A stretch of DNA of 64,000 bases from Sceloporus undulatus (GCF_019175285.1 NC_056523.1:297633450-297697449); one strand, 5' to 3'; counted from the stretch's first letter, positions 10,958 to 23,752 are shown. The notes: generated by a model not told the origin, from the sequence alone. Numbers and translations are program-made.

Positions 10958-11569
10958 GTTTATTTTTTCTTTGTTACATGGGACACAGTGAAGCCTCTGG
11001 ATAGCATTAAATACAATACAATCAAATAAATGGGGTAGATTTATTTTTCTGGTGTAGCAGCCTGACTGATCATTTTGGGAGAGAAGTTCTAGAAATCATG
11101 TGACGCCTGCCTCAGGAGTGGGCAAGGCTTGGGAAGCTCACTCTCCAGTGAGTTGCTCTTCTGCACATAATAAGAATGAGCTTTCATGGTAAGTTCAATT
11201 TTAAGACTCCGTGAAGGTACTACATAGTAGCAGCTAGTGTCATGAAAGGAACCTAAAGAGGACTTCTAACCCCTTCTGTTGCTGCCTTTCTATGACTTGG
11301 TTGAGATGCAGTGGGAATCTAGCTTTCCTGCTACTAAAGACTTCTTTCCTCTTGATACAACAGGGATAAAAACTAACCAGAGTGCTCCATGAAAGCTGAA
11401 AACAGGCAACTGTGGTCATTTTAAGCTATGGATTGGGAACAAACATTCTTGAAATTATGGTTGCCTATTACAGGCTATATGTATGCCCAGGTGTAGAGTG
11501 CTGTATCTACAGTAGCATTATTTATCAGCCAAGTACTGCGGCCTCTGTTCCATATGAATTACATGGGGT
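10958..11569. other. Intergenic DNA, nothing recognised
   Basis: AT-rich sequence between a SINE and a CR1 tail. Nothing coding or repetitive was recognised. Confidence 0.45.
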
Positions 11570-11703
11570 GTGGTGGGAGTCTCCTTTGGAGGTTTTTAAG
11601 AAGCTGGATGGCCATCTGTCGAGGGTACTTTGTGAGTTCCTGCATAGCAGGGGGTTGGACTGGAAGGCCCTTGGGGGTCTTCCAACTCTATGATTCTACA
11701 AGT
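11570..11703 (+). mobile_element. CR1 LINE 3' tail
   Basis: The terminal CR1 blocks: 'ctttggaggtttttaag', 'gctggatggccatctgtcg', 'cagggggttggactggaagg' and the end 'ccaactctatgattct'. It is shorter than the copy at 4335. Confidence 0.75.
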
Positions 11704-11850
11704 CAGTTGTAAATTTACTTAATGCAAATACTGTACTCTAGCTATGAAAGAACTTTACTGATGGCTGAACAAGTATTATATTCGGTGCCTCCTTTTATAT
11801 TTATTATTGTAATGTGGCCATACACGTACTTTCGGCTTCAAATCCCTTCA

Positions 11851-13236
11851 GCCGCAAATAGGGTTGCCATAAATCAGGACCTCCAAACCGGGACAAATGT
11901 AGTACACAGTTATAATAAATGGAGGACACGTGAAAAAAAATTTATGATTTTTTTAAAATGTTAAGATAAATGCATGATCCAAATGGAGGACATTTTGAAA
12001 TTTGACAGAAGAGGACATGTCCTGGAAAAGGAGGAAGATGTCTGGTCACCTTGTCTCTGGTCCAAAATACACTGCAGAAATAAAACATAGCTGGACTGAA
12101 ATGCCCAGAGTTCCTCACCAAAGCTGCATCCACACAGAGGAAATAATCCAGTTCGACAGTGACTTAACTGTCCTGGGTTAGTGCTGGGGAATGCTGGGAA
12201 TTGTAGTACACTGTGGCCCCAGAGCTATCTCTGACAGGGAGTCACATAACCCTCTAAATGTAGTTGAACTGCAGTGCCTAGAATTCCTCACCAGGTGCAT
12301 CCACTCTGAGGAAATGGTCCAGTTTGAGACTGCTCAGTGCTGGGGAATCCTGGGAATTGTAGTCTATTGTGGCCTCAGAGCCATCTCTGACAGAGAAGTC
12401 TCAATGTCTCCCAAACACTAGCATTCCCAGGATTCCCTACCATTGAGTTAAAGCAGTCTCAAAGTGGGTTATTACTCCTGCAGAGTGTGAGAGATATAAA
12501 GGCTAGGGCCTGGATTCATTCATTAACTCACAAAAGAAGGATATCTGTGTCCAAAACACACTGCTTGGACTGCCAGGGCTCAGTGCTATGGAATCCTGGG
12601 AATTGTAGTTTATTGTGGCACCAGAGCTCTCTAACAGAGAAGGGCAAATGCCTCACAGACACCAGAATTCCAGAGCATTGAGCCCTGGCAGTCAAAGTTA
12701 GAAAAAATACACAGGAGCAAAATAAATATTGAAAATGGCCACACACCTCCTCCTCCTCCTCATCATCATCCTCGCCTCGGTGCCAAAGGAAATGGCCCTC
12801 TCCCCCCTGCTGCCTTGCTGGGACCAAACAGAGGAGAAGCTCCTCTTCCTGAGTCTGGCAACCTCCTGTTGCCAACAAGCCTCGAAGATAATTCCCCAAA
12901 CGTTTGGCCAAAACTCACCAAATCCCCCTCCATATCTCACCAAATATTCAGTCAAAATCCCTGGAAAGTCCCTGGATTGTTAATATGGCAATAAAACGTA
13001 GCCCTAATTGAATAAAAATAATTGGAACTTGTTTCAACTCTCAAAATTACCATTAAAACCAACCACCAAAATCACACCAAAGGCTCTGAAAAGTACCCAT
13101 TTTGGTGTGAAAGTCACCAGATTGGCAACACTGCGGGGGCCGGGAGTCAAGGAGGAAACCATGCAGGGACGCCCCCTAGTGGTGAAAAACCGGGAATGTC
13201 CCGCCAGCAGGAGGGTTATGGCAACCCTAGCCGCAG
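11851..13236. mobile_element. Compound repeat with inverted outer ends
   Basis: It is bounded by inverted matches: 'tagggttgccataa' at about 11859 and 'ttatggcaaccct' at about 13217. Next to each lies an 'aaaccggga' block (about 11886 and 13186, same orientation). The middle is filled by MITE copies (12055-12720). It may be one DNA transposon that took later insertions, or two members of one family in opposite orientation. Confidence 0.35.
12055..12720. mobile_element. Cluster of palindromic MITE copies
   Basis: At least three partial or complete units of the family seen at 2455 and 62893 lie back to back. Each shows 'gctggggaatcctgggaatt' (or a close variant) and 'gtagtytattgtggc', with 'aaataatccagtt' or 'ctgcagaaataaa' at their edges. 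Clustering suggests the family inserts into itself or was duplicated locally. Confidence 0.55.
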
Positions 13237-13555
13237 ACACTATGTTTAATGGTAAAAGATTATGGAAACTAGTTCAAAACACCTGGAAGTGAGAGGTTCT
13301 CCAGGCCTGATCACCAGGATTACACCAACACTTTACAGCAATTATCAATGAATTACAGAACATGAACATTTAACAACTCATTACATCTTAATTATCAGAG
13401 TCTTTCCTCCATTTACTCAAACATTTCCACATGTAATGCAAAAATGTATATATGTATTAGGCACGTAATACAATATAATAGTAAACAAAACAGTTTTTTT
13501 TAGCTCATTTCCTATTAACATAATTATTTATCTCCAAATATTTCTATCTAACTGC
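12721..13555. other. Flank and probable 3' UTR of NDUFAF2
   Basis: A CCT/CAT simple repeat at about 12746-12780 and the right end of the compound repeat, then AT-rich DNA up to the NDUFAF2 stop. The gene's 3' UTR must lie here on the minus strand. The only obvious minus-strand AATAAA overlaps the last codons, so the true cleavage signal was not identified. Confidence 0.4.
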
Positions 13556-13810
13556 TTATTTATTATGGGCACTGTTCTTGGGAGGCATCCAAGATCCAGG
13601 CTGATATATATTTGCTGTACTGACTGGCTCTTCTGAGGGCTCATTCTTTCCATAGTGAGGGGCGGATGCATGACCTTTAATCTGAGTTTGGCGTGGTTCT
13701 GACACAAGTCCTTCTTCATATTCTTTGGCTTTCTGGATCCTGTCCTTTTCACAAATGTCTTCAATCTTCCTTTTTATTTCTTCTTTATACTTCTCCTTCT
13801 TAAAAATTTC
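13556..13810 (-). CDS. NDUFAF2: NDUFAF2 exon 4 (last coding exon)
   Basis: Read on the minus strand, an acceptor ('ttttccacag') ends at 13811, and the exon codes 84 residues to a TAA at 13558-13556. It begins EIFKKEKYKEEIKRK and carries the family's most conserved C-terminal blocks, RQTQIKGHASAPHYGK and YQPGSWMP, ending NSAHNK. NDUFAF2 (mimitin, B17.2L) is a paralogue of complex I subunit NDUFA12 and helps build mitochondrial NADH dehydrogenase in the matrix. The human exon codes 83 residues, so length is conserved; the stretch between EKDR and RQTQ is the least similar. The exon starts in phase 0, as exon 3 requires. Identification is from motif and length match to remembered human sequence. 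Confidence 0.95.
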   Translation of the reverse strand, partial: EIFKKEKYKEEIKRKIEDICEKDRIQKAKEYEEGLVSEPRQTQIKGHASAPHYGKNEPSEEPVSTANIYQPGSWMPPKNSAHNK

Positions 13811-14820
13811 CTGTGGAAAAAGTGATAGGAACAGATGAATGCTACTGAAAACAAACCAAAATCAGATTGAAACAAATGTTTTAAGGCAAAGATGAAGCTA
13901 CTAGCTTCACTGCATTGGATTTGGATTTTGACATGCATAACTGAATTGGTTGGAGGAGAATTGCCTTAGTCTTATTTCCCACAGTAGACGCTTCACCCTT
14001 ATATCCTATGTTTCCCCATGGTATATGCACTTTGCTGAATTGAGCAAATAGGCTGTGATGCCTTCAGCTCCTCTGTCCCACAACATGCCCCATTCAATAG
14101 GGTCTCTTCACATAGCAATTCTGAGGTATTGCTATGATGAAGGACAGGACAGTCTTGTTTCCCACACATCCACTGCAAATGAATAAATCTGGATCCAGCC
14201 CTTGAGACTGCATCCAGTTGGTGTTACCTCACTGGCATTTTAATTCAACAGTTGTATTTTCAGAGCCCCAAATCTTCTCCCAAAGATTGGTGGCCCCTTC
14301 CTAAGTGCTCAAAATGACAAATGGGAATTAGACATAATTGCATCTCACTCTTCATTCTGCAGATGGATCAGCCAATCAAACAGGTTACCATCAGAGAAGT
14401 GGCATCAATTTGACACAACCCATGGTTTTAACAGTATCTGTCAAAAATGGTCTTAAGCCTGATATTTACACACCCATCAAAATGCTTTTTTGATATAATT
14501 AGAAACCATAATAAAAGACAATCCCCACCCCTCTACCAACAACAAAATGATCAGAAGCCTTAACAAATGAAAATTAATGAGATAGTAGCGATGAACATAT
14601 CTGTCTTCAGTAGAGCACTTATAGGAAAACTTATAAATACTGAGCATGTTTTTGAAAAATATCCTCTTACCTAATGTAGGTGATAATTTTACTACACCTA
14701 ATATGACTGTTACTTATTTCCACCCCTTTATAGAATTAAAACAAGTGCACAGTAAACAACTAAGGAAACTGTAATACAATGATTTGGCTTCATGAGTTTA
14801 CAAAGTAAAAGAAATTCAAA

Positions 14821-14873
14821 AAATACAATACAATACAATACAATACAATACAATACATATATATATATATATA
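14821..14873. repeat. (AATAC)n/(AT)n microsatellite
   Basis: A pentanucleotide AATAC array of about seven units is followed by TA repeats. Confidence 0.9.
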
Positions 14874-15273
14874 TCCTAGGTATCAGCTTTACAAATTGAT
14901 TCTTACGTCAGGCCAACTACCTAGGAAGGCCAATGGGCTACAATGGAATTTGGGTATTTCAGCAGAAAGAGCACATGTAAAAGCTTAACATAAACTCAGA
15001 GAAATTGTCTCTCAGTTCTACTTCATCAACTTCAGCACTGGCCCTTAGCATCATGCCAAGACAAAGTCCACAAACAATATGAAGGGATCAAAAATGCCAA
15101 AGATTTTGGAAAAGTGAGTATTGAGTGCCCTAGATGTGTTTTCTCCAGTGGAGATGTCTATTGCATCTCATGGTTCACTTCTGTGTAATATGGCTTTGTG
15201 GCTATTGCTCTACCCCAGCCATACAGTTCTACCCAAAACCATTTAACAGAACAAGGATGGGAGATGTGTGACT

Positions 15274-15410
15274 TTCCAGATGTTGTTGCATTCCAACTGC
15301 CATCAGCACCAGCTAGCATAGCCAGTAGTAAGGCATCAAGGGAGCTGCAATGCAACAACTTCTGTAAGGCAATTCTGTCCCCCTGCCTGCTCCAGGAGCT
15401 AAATGCCAGT
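15274..15410. mobile_element. Degraded palindromic hAT-like MITE
   Basis: The left arm 'ttccagatgttgttgcattc' returns inverted as 'gcaatgcaacaacttctg' about 85 bases on, around a centre like 'cagcaccagctagcatagcc'. It resembles the widespread 'cagatgttgttgga' fold-back family of reptiles. The outer ends are worn away. Confidence 0.5.
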
Positions 15411-17099
15411 ATGGCATGCCTTCCTGTAATGCATTGCTTTGTGAAGTAGAGATGCAGTATCCTGTCATGGGTTAGGACAGTTTTAAGAACGCACACAAAT
15501 GAAACAGTAACAATGCTTTTGCATTGGTATGTTCAAGAACTTCATTTTATATTTATCTAAATATCCTCAGTTTGTAAAATCAAGTCCACTGTATTTGATC
15601 TGCAAGACAAGACTGAGGCAATACTGACCTGATAGTTCTGAACAGAGAACTATTGTACCACAATAAACAATGAACAGGTAAACTAGTATTTCTAAACTAG
15701 TCACCAGCTCAGCATGCTGGAATCTCTTAGTTATTAAGATCTTCCTTAAAAAGGAGTATGTCATTTATTGTCTTTATTGGCTACTTTTTTTCCATTACAG
15801 AACTCAAGGTGGAATACAAAGGACACTTGCCAAGATAATAATTTGCATTACAGTATATGCAAGATAATAAAACATAAGGCTAACATGAAGAATTGATGAA
15901 GAAAAAAAATACTGAATTGCTTTACTATAGGAAGAGTGTCTGGTGTTGTTTTTTTGCCATCTTACTTTATAACCCAGAAATGCCTCGATAAAGAAAGTAG
16001 AGATGTAAGAGAACATATAAAGAATTATAATTTTACAAGACATACAGTGAGAAAAAACACACTGACCATGGATAATCAAGTGACTATTTGCCAAACGCAA
16101 GCTTAAAAGGAAACCAAATTCCCATATCGAAACGAAATTGAGATTGCAGAGTAATGAATCTCCATTATCACAATGTAATAAACCTACTGTGTCTCTAATG
16201 CTAGTTGAAAACAATTCAACTGACTTCAATTAACTCTCTAATTTTTCTAGTGTACAAAGGTCAGGCCCAAAAGGAATACAGATATATACAACACAAACCT
16301 CTCCTCTCCATCGTTTGGACTCCAGGGGAAAGATGACATTGACCAGATAGTTATAACAGTGGAGTAGCGCATACCCATAGTACCAGTTAAGTTTCACTGT
16401 ATTTTACTGCTGCCGTTACACAATTCTGTCCCTGATAGGGCTTCTTTTTTTACACGAAGGGGGAAAAGATCTGCATAGACTAATAAGAAAATTTAGCTTG
16501 TGGGTGGCTTTCCTATGAGCAAGTGTTCCTAAACAAGGATACAATAGGGATATGCAACTGTCTTCTATAACCCTAGAATCTTAGATCTACATCATTCACT
16601 AGTACACCTCAAATGTATATGGGTCAAATTAGCCCCAAGAAATATACCTATTGTGAAGAATAAGGAGCAGATCTATCCACAATGTGCATTGTTCATATTT
16701 AGTGGTGAGTATGCCAGCTGATAGGGAACAGACTATGGTTAAATATTGCTGTAGTGGAGTAGTAGTATTCTCCAGCCCACAGTTCATTCAGCCAGTCATG
16801 ACGATAAGCAGTGTCAAACAGTTCCCACAATGATTTGACAATGAACTGGTTTTAGTGGAATTAGTGATATGGGAGGAGAAGCCATTATCCAAATGCACTT
16901 TTCTCAGCCTATCAGATTTATTCTCATTTGGACTGAGTGTGAATCAGCTTTTTGTTCAGGTTTCTCTCCTCTTTGAATTCCAATCTCCTATTGGGGTGGC
17001 AAACACAGCTACTCATTAGCCTCAATATAAAATGTGTGCACTAATGTAAAATACACATAAATACATGCACACACAGTATGCACAAATGTGTACATATAC

Positions 17100-17540
17100 A
17101 CACAAAGGCATACTTCGTCTGAATTTTTCTTCAGTTTTACTCTTATTTTTGATATAAGTAATTTGTGATCTATGCCACAGTCAGCACTTGGTCTATCTTG
17201 GCCACCAAAATGGAGCTTCTCCATTTTTTGCTTTCAATTATATAATCTGTTTAGTTTTAGTGTTGATCATTTGGTGATGTCCATGTGTACAGCCTTCTTT
17301 CTGGTTGTATGAAAAATGTGTATGCAATGAATAGGTTGCTGGCTTCACAAAAATCTATCAGATGTTCACTGCTTCGTTTCTGAATCTGCCTACTGTTTTT
17401 GATTCTTCTCTGCTTCCAGCTTTGGTGTTCCAGACATCTATGATCAACTTGACATCCTGTGTTGGTGTGCTGTCAGTCTCTTCCAGGACTCCTTTTCTTC
17501 CTGTGTCCCTCTTGGGATGTCTCATCATAGGGTTTTCTTG
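17100..17540 (-). mobile_element. RTE/BovB LINE internal fragment
   Basis: Plus-strand blocks such as 'atttttgatataagtaattt', 'gccacagtcagcacttggtc', 'gagcttctccattttttgct' and 'ttggtgatgtccatgtgtac' match, in inverse sense, the endonuclease/reverse-transcriptase part of BovB. It is a different segment and strand from the 9775-10345 copy. Confidence 0.65.
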
Positions 17541-19534
17541 GTGAGGAGGTTATGCAAGGAGTGTCATCTTTGCCTCCCTGTGTGCAGTACTAACAAGTGT
17601 TAGCTATGGTGTCACTGTTATTCTCTCAACATCAGTGTCACCCACCACTACTGCTGCTGCCCAGTAGCTGTTTGTCTCTCCATGTCATCCCTCCCCTGCC
17701 GTTGTTTGATTGGTTGTTTCCCTCCCTACCTGTCTCCTCCTGCCTCCCTGTGTTTCACTTCCTCCCTTATGTCCTTCCTTCTTTAGTTCCTCAGCTGTCA
17801 CCCAGTCTTTTGTCAAGGTTCCTTTGGACTCTGGTGCCTCTGCTGCTTCTGTGGGAATGGGGTGGGGTGAGGTGGAGGGCTTTTCTGTCCTTTGGTGGCC
17901 CATCTCTTCTGCTAATGCAGGAGTGGGGGGGGTCAGAGGGGGACTCTGCCCTCTCTCCCCACCTCCCACGCTGCTCTTCTAGTTAGCAGATAGCGCGTAA
18001 AAGGTGGTATTCTCTCACACTGTCATCTTGGAACTCAAAAGACACAGTAGTTGAAACAATAGCTTCTCAAAGGGAGTGGACATTTTCCATTACCATTCTT
18101 GTGGTTTTTTAAAAAAGGATCTTCTGTTTATTATTTACTGATCTTCTGTTGCTACCTTGGAAATCTGTTGTCAGGGAGAAAGAAACACAGGGCATAAATA
18201 CTTGGAATCTCATTGTCCCAGTATTCCTTGTATTGAGCACAGACCAGCCAACCTCTGATCTATCAAAGTAACACAGTCAGTTGCTAAGATTGCTGATCCA
18301 ATATTTTTAAGGCCTGTAATGTACTTCAAACTAATCTTCCATCATGCTCACTAACTTTCTTTCTCTGTGCCTCCTTTTAACTTTTTAACGTGGATTCAGT
18401 TTTCTGTGAAATTCAAAAGGTAGCTCATTACTTTATGAGCTGTAGCTGACCCTAATACAATATTAGTCCTTTTATAATATTCAGGCATATTGTATGTGCT
18501 TTTTCCCCCTATATACTCTCAAATTTTTATTTTTATCTCTTATGAGGAAGTACTAACAGGCGTATTAACTGGGATTTTCTGAGATAAATGTAAACCACTG
18601 CAGACAGGCTCTATGAATTATTAATAGAGATGACAAACTTCCTTTTCAGCCACAGCAGTTCTTTCTGATGCTTTCTGTCAATGAAAAGAACCACATAGCT
18701 CTCTGGGACCATAGCAGCAACATCTGAAGGTTTAAGTACTCAAAATATGAATCTAAACCTTGCAAAAATTGGATTCCATTCTAATCAAGAATAGAACTGT
18801 GTACATCCAATTTATATGCTACTGTTAACATATCCAGCATACCCTGTGTTATATTTGGCATCTCCGTTTTTTCATACTTTCATATCTGGGGCCAAGCATG
18901 TTCTAAAGAGGGCACAATGGCCTTTGTTAACACCAGATGAATTTCTTATGACAATGACATGGAAACCAGAAGACATTTGAAGGACCCAGGTAATGCCAAA
19001 ATAAAAGCTGAATGGGTTTGCTGATCACTCAATTCTCCCCTCAAGGTTTTCTACATACCATAAACAAAAGGCAATGCCAATAAGCCAACACAGCCTACCT
19101 ATCCTTGCCGTGTTCTCAGCCAGCTTCCCTATCCATCTATCCTGGGCTTGTTCTAAATCCAATCACTGTTTTTGTCACTCTGAAGTTAAGGCCATTGGTC
19201 AGTCCAGAATCCCATTGTCGATTGCTGGGAAGACTACCGTGTCTTTGTTGCAGGGTGAGATAGCACACCACTTAAAGCAAAGATCTCAGAAATAAATGTC
19301 AATCTCAAAACCTAGTCTCCGCGAGCATAGAAGAGTACACATCATTCTTTCCGTGGTCTCCTTCCCAGGACAGGTAAATATAACTCCCTTTTCACCCCTA
19401 AAACGCCACTATCCAACTTCCATACCTCTATTTCAATTAGCTCTGTATATTGTGTGTTTTGTTGTACTCTTGCATATTTTTAAATAAAAATCTTATTATT
19501 CACCCAAACTTGGTGTCCCCCTCAGTTAGTGCTG

Positions 19535-19862
19535 GTAAAAAAAGTAAAGGTTTCCCCTTGACATGAATGTCTAGCTGTAACCAACTGTAGAGTGCGGTGT
19601 TCATCTAAGCCTAAGAGCCAGCATTGTCCAAAGATGACTCCATGATCATGTGGCTAGCATGACTGCACAGAACACTGTAACCTTCCCACCAAAAGGGTAC
19701 CTATTTATCTACTTGCATTGCATGCTTTTGAATTGCTAGGCTGGCAGAAGCTGGGACTAGTGACAGGAGCTCACCCCATCATGTGGCACTTGGACCTCGA
19801 ACTGCCAATCTTCCAACCTTACAATCGCCAGATTTGACATCTGAACCACTAATCCAACACTA
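19535..19862 (-). mobile_element. tRNA-derived SINE, second family
   Basis: On the minus strand it starts with a tRNA-like head ending near a B-box-like 'ggttcgaggtcc'-type segment. It continues through 'agctcctgtcactagtccca', 'cttctgccagcctagcaatt' and 'tggtgggaaggttacagtgt' to an end at 'gtaaaggtttcccc' (plus sense). It differs from the 2825/33051/37590 family. The family name is uncertain. Confidence 0.6.
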
Positions 19863-20959
19863 TGTACACCTATGGTATACATAGGTAGAAATTACCCTCA
19901 AGTTAACCTGCCCTCATAAGCTTCATTGAGCTAAACAAATTCCCCAGCTTTTTAAAGAGAAGCTGACACTGTTGGTGGGAAGCTCCCAGTCCCTCCATCT
20001 TTCTCTGCATAACACTACCTAGATGATGTAGAAGCTGTTCATGTGTGGTTCAATTCAGTCTTGTCACATTAACATATGTACGGTCCAGTCAGGTGGGCTA
20101 CCTGGAGCTGAATATGATTGTCACTGTTGGGTCAGTGGAAGGATAGTGTGTTGTCAGAGTTCAAATAGATGCTGAGGAAGCAAACAGAAAGCCTTTTATG
20201 AACTGTTGTGAACAACAGATACAGCTGTCACCTTTATATGTACAAAATTTCACTGAGTTCATCCACATTTATACATAACTAAGTCAATGACTTCAATCAA
20301 AGCATAACTGAAATATGCATCTAATACTTACCTATTCTACATGAATTTTAATATGAACGGCACTTGTACATTCCCTTACAAGTTGGCCAGTTTCTCATAA
20401 TTCATACACATAGCTTGCAATGTAGCTTTCCTTTCCTTGAATAGATGGACTATAAAGTATTATTATACCCTCACAGCTAAAGAAAAATTGGGGAGACACT
20501 AGTATCTTTCTGCTGAATTACAAAAGCTGCTGGAGATGCATGAAGTATTTTCATTTTAGCACCCAACATTAAATTAGCAGTGAGATTGAACCAAAACTGC
20601 TTAGGAATGCATGAGCCTCCTTTGCAGAGACAATTTTTTTTTAATATTTGGTGAACTACAGAGGATATACTGAATGTATTTTAAATCATTAATGGAGTTT
20701 AGCATAAATTTCCTACTGTCAGTGCTCCTAACACAGGAGGGATAATTAAAAACCTAATAATGTGATGAAAGTTAAAACCAGTGGGAAAGCTTTTATTGAC
20801 CAGAGTGGCCATGCTTTCTGGATCCTGTAATCAGATATTCAAAAATGAATAATAAGACTTAAATGTCTTTATGTTGCATGTCCTCAAGAAAACCGCCCTG
20901 GTCTCCATCAAATTCTGACTGGTTCAAATTGCAGTTCCTGCAAGCAGATAATCCTGAAC

Positions 20960-21400
20960 TCAGCTATGCTAGGTGAGAACAAACAACCTGAGACATAAAG
21001 GCAGAAAAACCCAGACCACAAATACAAGTGCAACCCAAAACACAACTGGGCTTGTTGAAATGGATAGTTAATTTAAGATATTTGAAAAATTCAAAATGGA
21101 CAAAAAATACATGACATTGACCAAAACCAATCTGAATGTGAGCCACGGTTATATACAGATGACAAACATTTGGTATACACATTTGTTAAAAAAATAAGAT
21201 GGAAAAGGAACAAAGACTGTATGATAAAATGGGTTGGAAAATGTAGATACAGTATACACATGGAACAGTGGGAAAATATGTGGTCAAAGGGATTAAAATC
21301 TACATTACTTGGTATTTGAGTCCAGAAAAATTGCCCCAAAGATATAGTGTGGTTTCCAAAGTATGTTGGAAACATGGCAGATTATTGTACCGCCACTTCC
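20960..21400 (+). mobile_element. L1-type LINE remnant (ORF2 C-terminal part)
   Basis: One frame at 21268-21400 reads KIYITWYLSPEKLPQRY then VVSKVCWKHG, matching the WYLTPEKL...CWKC block near the end of L1 ORF2. The upstream part (20990-21260) continues in other frames with L1-like composition. No full element is present. Confidence 0.6.
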
Positions 21401-21619
21401 CACTGGGATACACATGGGCTGTAACCATAACAGACAGGTCTTATTGCTCTGCTCTGTGGCTGGACAGTAGGCAGCCTGTATCAAATCTCAGCTTCTCCCA
21501 CAGCTTCTCAAGAACGGGATTTTCCTTTTTTGGGGGGAGGGGACAGAGGAAAACAAAACAAATTCACACACCACAGCCTCACAAAAAATCTCCAGCAAAA
21601 CTCCTTGGAGTAGCTTCAA

Positions 21620-22350
21620 CAACCAAACTGGAAGAAGGTTGAGGTGAGGATTGTTCCTTCACTCCTCTTCTTATGTTTGTGCATTAGCCCAGTCTGCACT
21701 TCAGCCTTGAGAGATCTGTCTCCAATACCGTCTCTGGCTTTCTTGGCGGGTGTACAAATGGTCTTCATCAAAGTACTTTTGGCCTTCCGCTTAGAGGTAC
21801 TGACATCCATTGAGTCCAAGACCAACTTTTCTATACTTGACATCAACTTTTTCAAAGCCTAAGATTGATGTCAAGCACCCACTTTGTCACTTGAAGTTGA
21901 AGGTTGTTGACGACGACTAGGTTTGTGTGTGTCCAAGGTCTGCTCATACAGTAGAGCTTTAAGAGGGATCTCTCTATTGCACCTGGCCCGTGGTGTGAAC
22001 ACTGCACAGTGCGCACATGAGGCAACAACATGGGACATGCCCAAACACTGAAGGCACTTCAAATGTCCATCTTAGCCAGGAATCTTAGTGCCATATTTGA
22101 CACATTTCTTGAAAGAAGCCAGCAGTATGGAGGAAACCCAGAGGGCTAGCGTGGCTGAAGCCAATGTCAATGATCAATCTCAGAAGAAGTCTTCCAATCT
22201 GAAGCACTGTTTCTGATGAGGCAGCTGCGGGGGTGGAGGAAAAGAAACTGGTGGGTTTGGGTGGGAAGTCCCTTATATAGAACTGACAGAAGGGGATGTG
22301 CTACTGCCAAAACTCTTCAGAATGCTATAGAAGATTCTGAAAGAAGCACT
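21620..22350 (-). mobile_element. DIRS retroelement remnant, gag-like part
   Basis: A fossil. On the minus strand it shows a DIRS gag-like N-terminal part: a DGHLKCLQCLGMSHVVASC block with a cysteine-rich knuckle at about 22010-22070, an LLYEQTLDT block, then Lys-rich sequence with a KKLMSSIEKL block. The 22250-22350 part looks like its 5' leader. It is broken, with several breaks, and lacks most of an element. It is not the same family as the DIRS copy at 29748-32293. Confidence 0.5.
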
Positions 22351-22811
22351 GCACAGAAATTCTACTTACGATCATTTAAAGTCTGAGGTGGAATTAGTTC
22401 TCTAAGCATCAGGCCTATTAAAAGATCAGGCAATCAAAATACCACTTTCTATTATAAATGAAAGTAAGTATAAAGGTAGGACACAGCACAAAGACTGTAG
22501 GAAAATTTGGCCTAGGATCAAGAAATTAATCAGGAACATGACTGACCAAATTCTGCAAGGCCAACAGTTTGTTCAAGCACCCAAAGAGACCACTGTACAC
22601 ATGGATATCACAGTTTGACCAGTACAGAATTCAAATAGTCTACATAATTTGAAGCAGAAGACATTAAATTTCCTTGACTTTGAAAATCTACCAGTGGCTG
22701 AATAGCCAAAGGGGGAGGTGCCAGCCTGCAGATAGCCCTCCCTACCATCTGAACTAAGATCTAAAACAGAAAATGCATGCCTATGACTAACATCTTCAAT
22801 TTTTTTCTACT

Positions 22812-22910
22812 GTTTGCCTGATGAAGAAGCCAATGTGACTTTGAAATCTTGCAACATGTAATTGTGCATTTAGGTTGGCCCAATAAAGGTATCGTTGTTT
22901 GGATGTTATA
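22812..22910 (+). mobile_element. Retroelement 3' end (copy 2)
   Basis: It carries 'gcctgatgaagaagccaatg', 'cttgcaacatgtaattgtgc' and 'ccaataaaggtatcgttg'. The same landmarks occur on the opposite strand at 1290-1560. It ends soon after the AATAAAGG motif, as a retroelement 3' end would. Confidence 0.5.
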
Positions 22911-23635
22911 AGACTCTCTCTACTGGTGCATCTCCTTCCTTCCAAGACTGTTCCAACAAAGCATTAGGCCTTAGTGCCATTTTAACCTGTCTAATTGCAT
23001 GGGGAATTCTAAGCTCTTCCTCTTTCAACTCACCTCTAAGAAAACAACACAACATGGAAAGTGCTTTTGATTTACTTGCTCAAAGGTCAGAAAGCTGTGT
23101 GAAATATCTGAAGAATACAAGGGTAGCCTAGCAACCATGCAGTCTAGTGCAAGGAGAAGTTTCAGTGAGAATTTTTTCTTTTGTAATGAAATGTATAAAT
23201 GTAGTTTGAGAAAAAGGAATAGGGAAAGAAAGGTTAAAACAAGGAAAGTAACAATCACACACAGAAAATTACAAACCAAAGTTGTTAAAGTCCATCCAGC
23301 TTAACTAGTACATTTTATAGACTTAAGCAGATTCTTGAATTTCAGAACATGTGCAAAATGACTCCAAATGTGGTGGAAATGCTCTCCATGTTCCCTAGAG
23401 ATCATTTTGGGGGCCTTCTCTGCGGTGACACTCCAGTTATGACTCTTAAAGAGCCAACTGGTGCCAATGCTGCAGGTGGCAAATAAAAACATAGTTGTTT
23501 ACTAATGTCTTTTGGTGCCTGTTTGGTTTTATACAGATCTGTAAATATGCATGGTTTTTATCTATCTTCTTGTAACATGCTAAATTATCTGATACACTAT
23601 ATTGGTTTTATTGTACTGAAATAAAGAACAGTGTA

Positions 23636-23666
23636 TATGTATGTGTATATGTATGTGTATGTGTAT

Positions 23667-23751
<85 letters not shown>
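23636..23751. repeat. (GTATGT)n/(GT)n/(AT)n microsatellite
   Basis: GTATGT units, then GT repeats, then about 25 AT units. The AT part is self-complementary and likely unstable. Confidence 0.9.

Positions 23752-23752
<1 letters not shown>

Noticed and set aside
13528-13764. 78-codon minus-strand frame starting MKTFVKRTGS
   Set aside because: A shadow frame over NDUFAF2 exon 4. The true frame is shifted and carries the conserved QIKGHASAP and QPGSWMP blocks.
15804-16229. 141-codon minus-strand frame
   Set aside because: Hydrophobic residues follow from T/A-rich codons. No family resemblance or supporting signals were seen.
19430-19510. Possible retroviral LTR polyadenylation region
   Set aside because: An AATAAA after a T-rich stretch is suggestive, but no paired end, target duplication or internal viral part was found.
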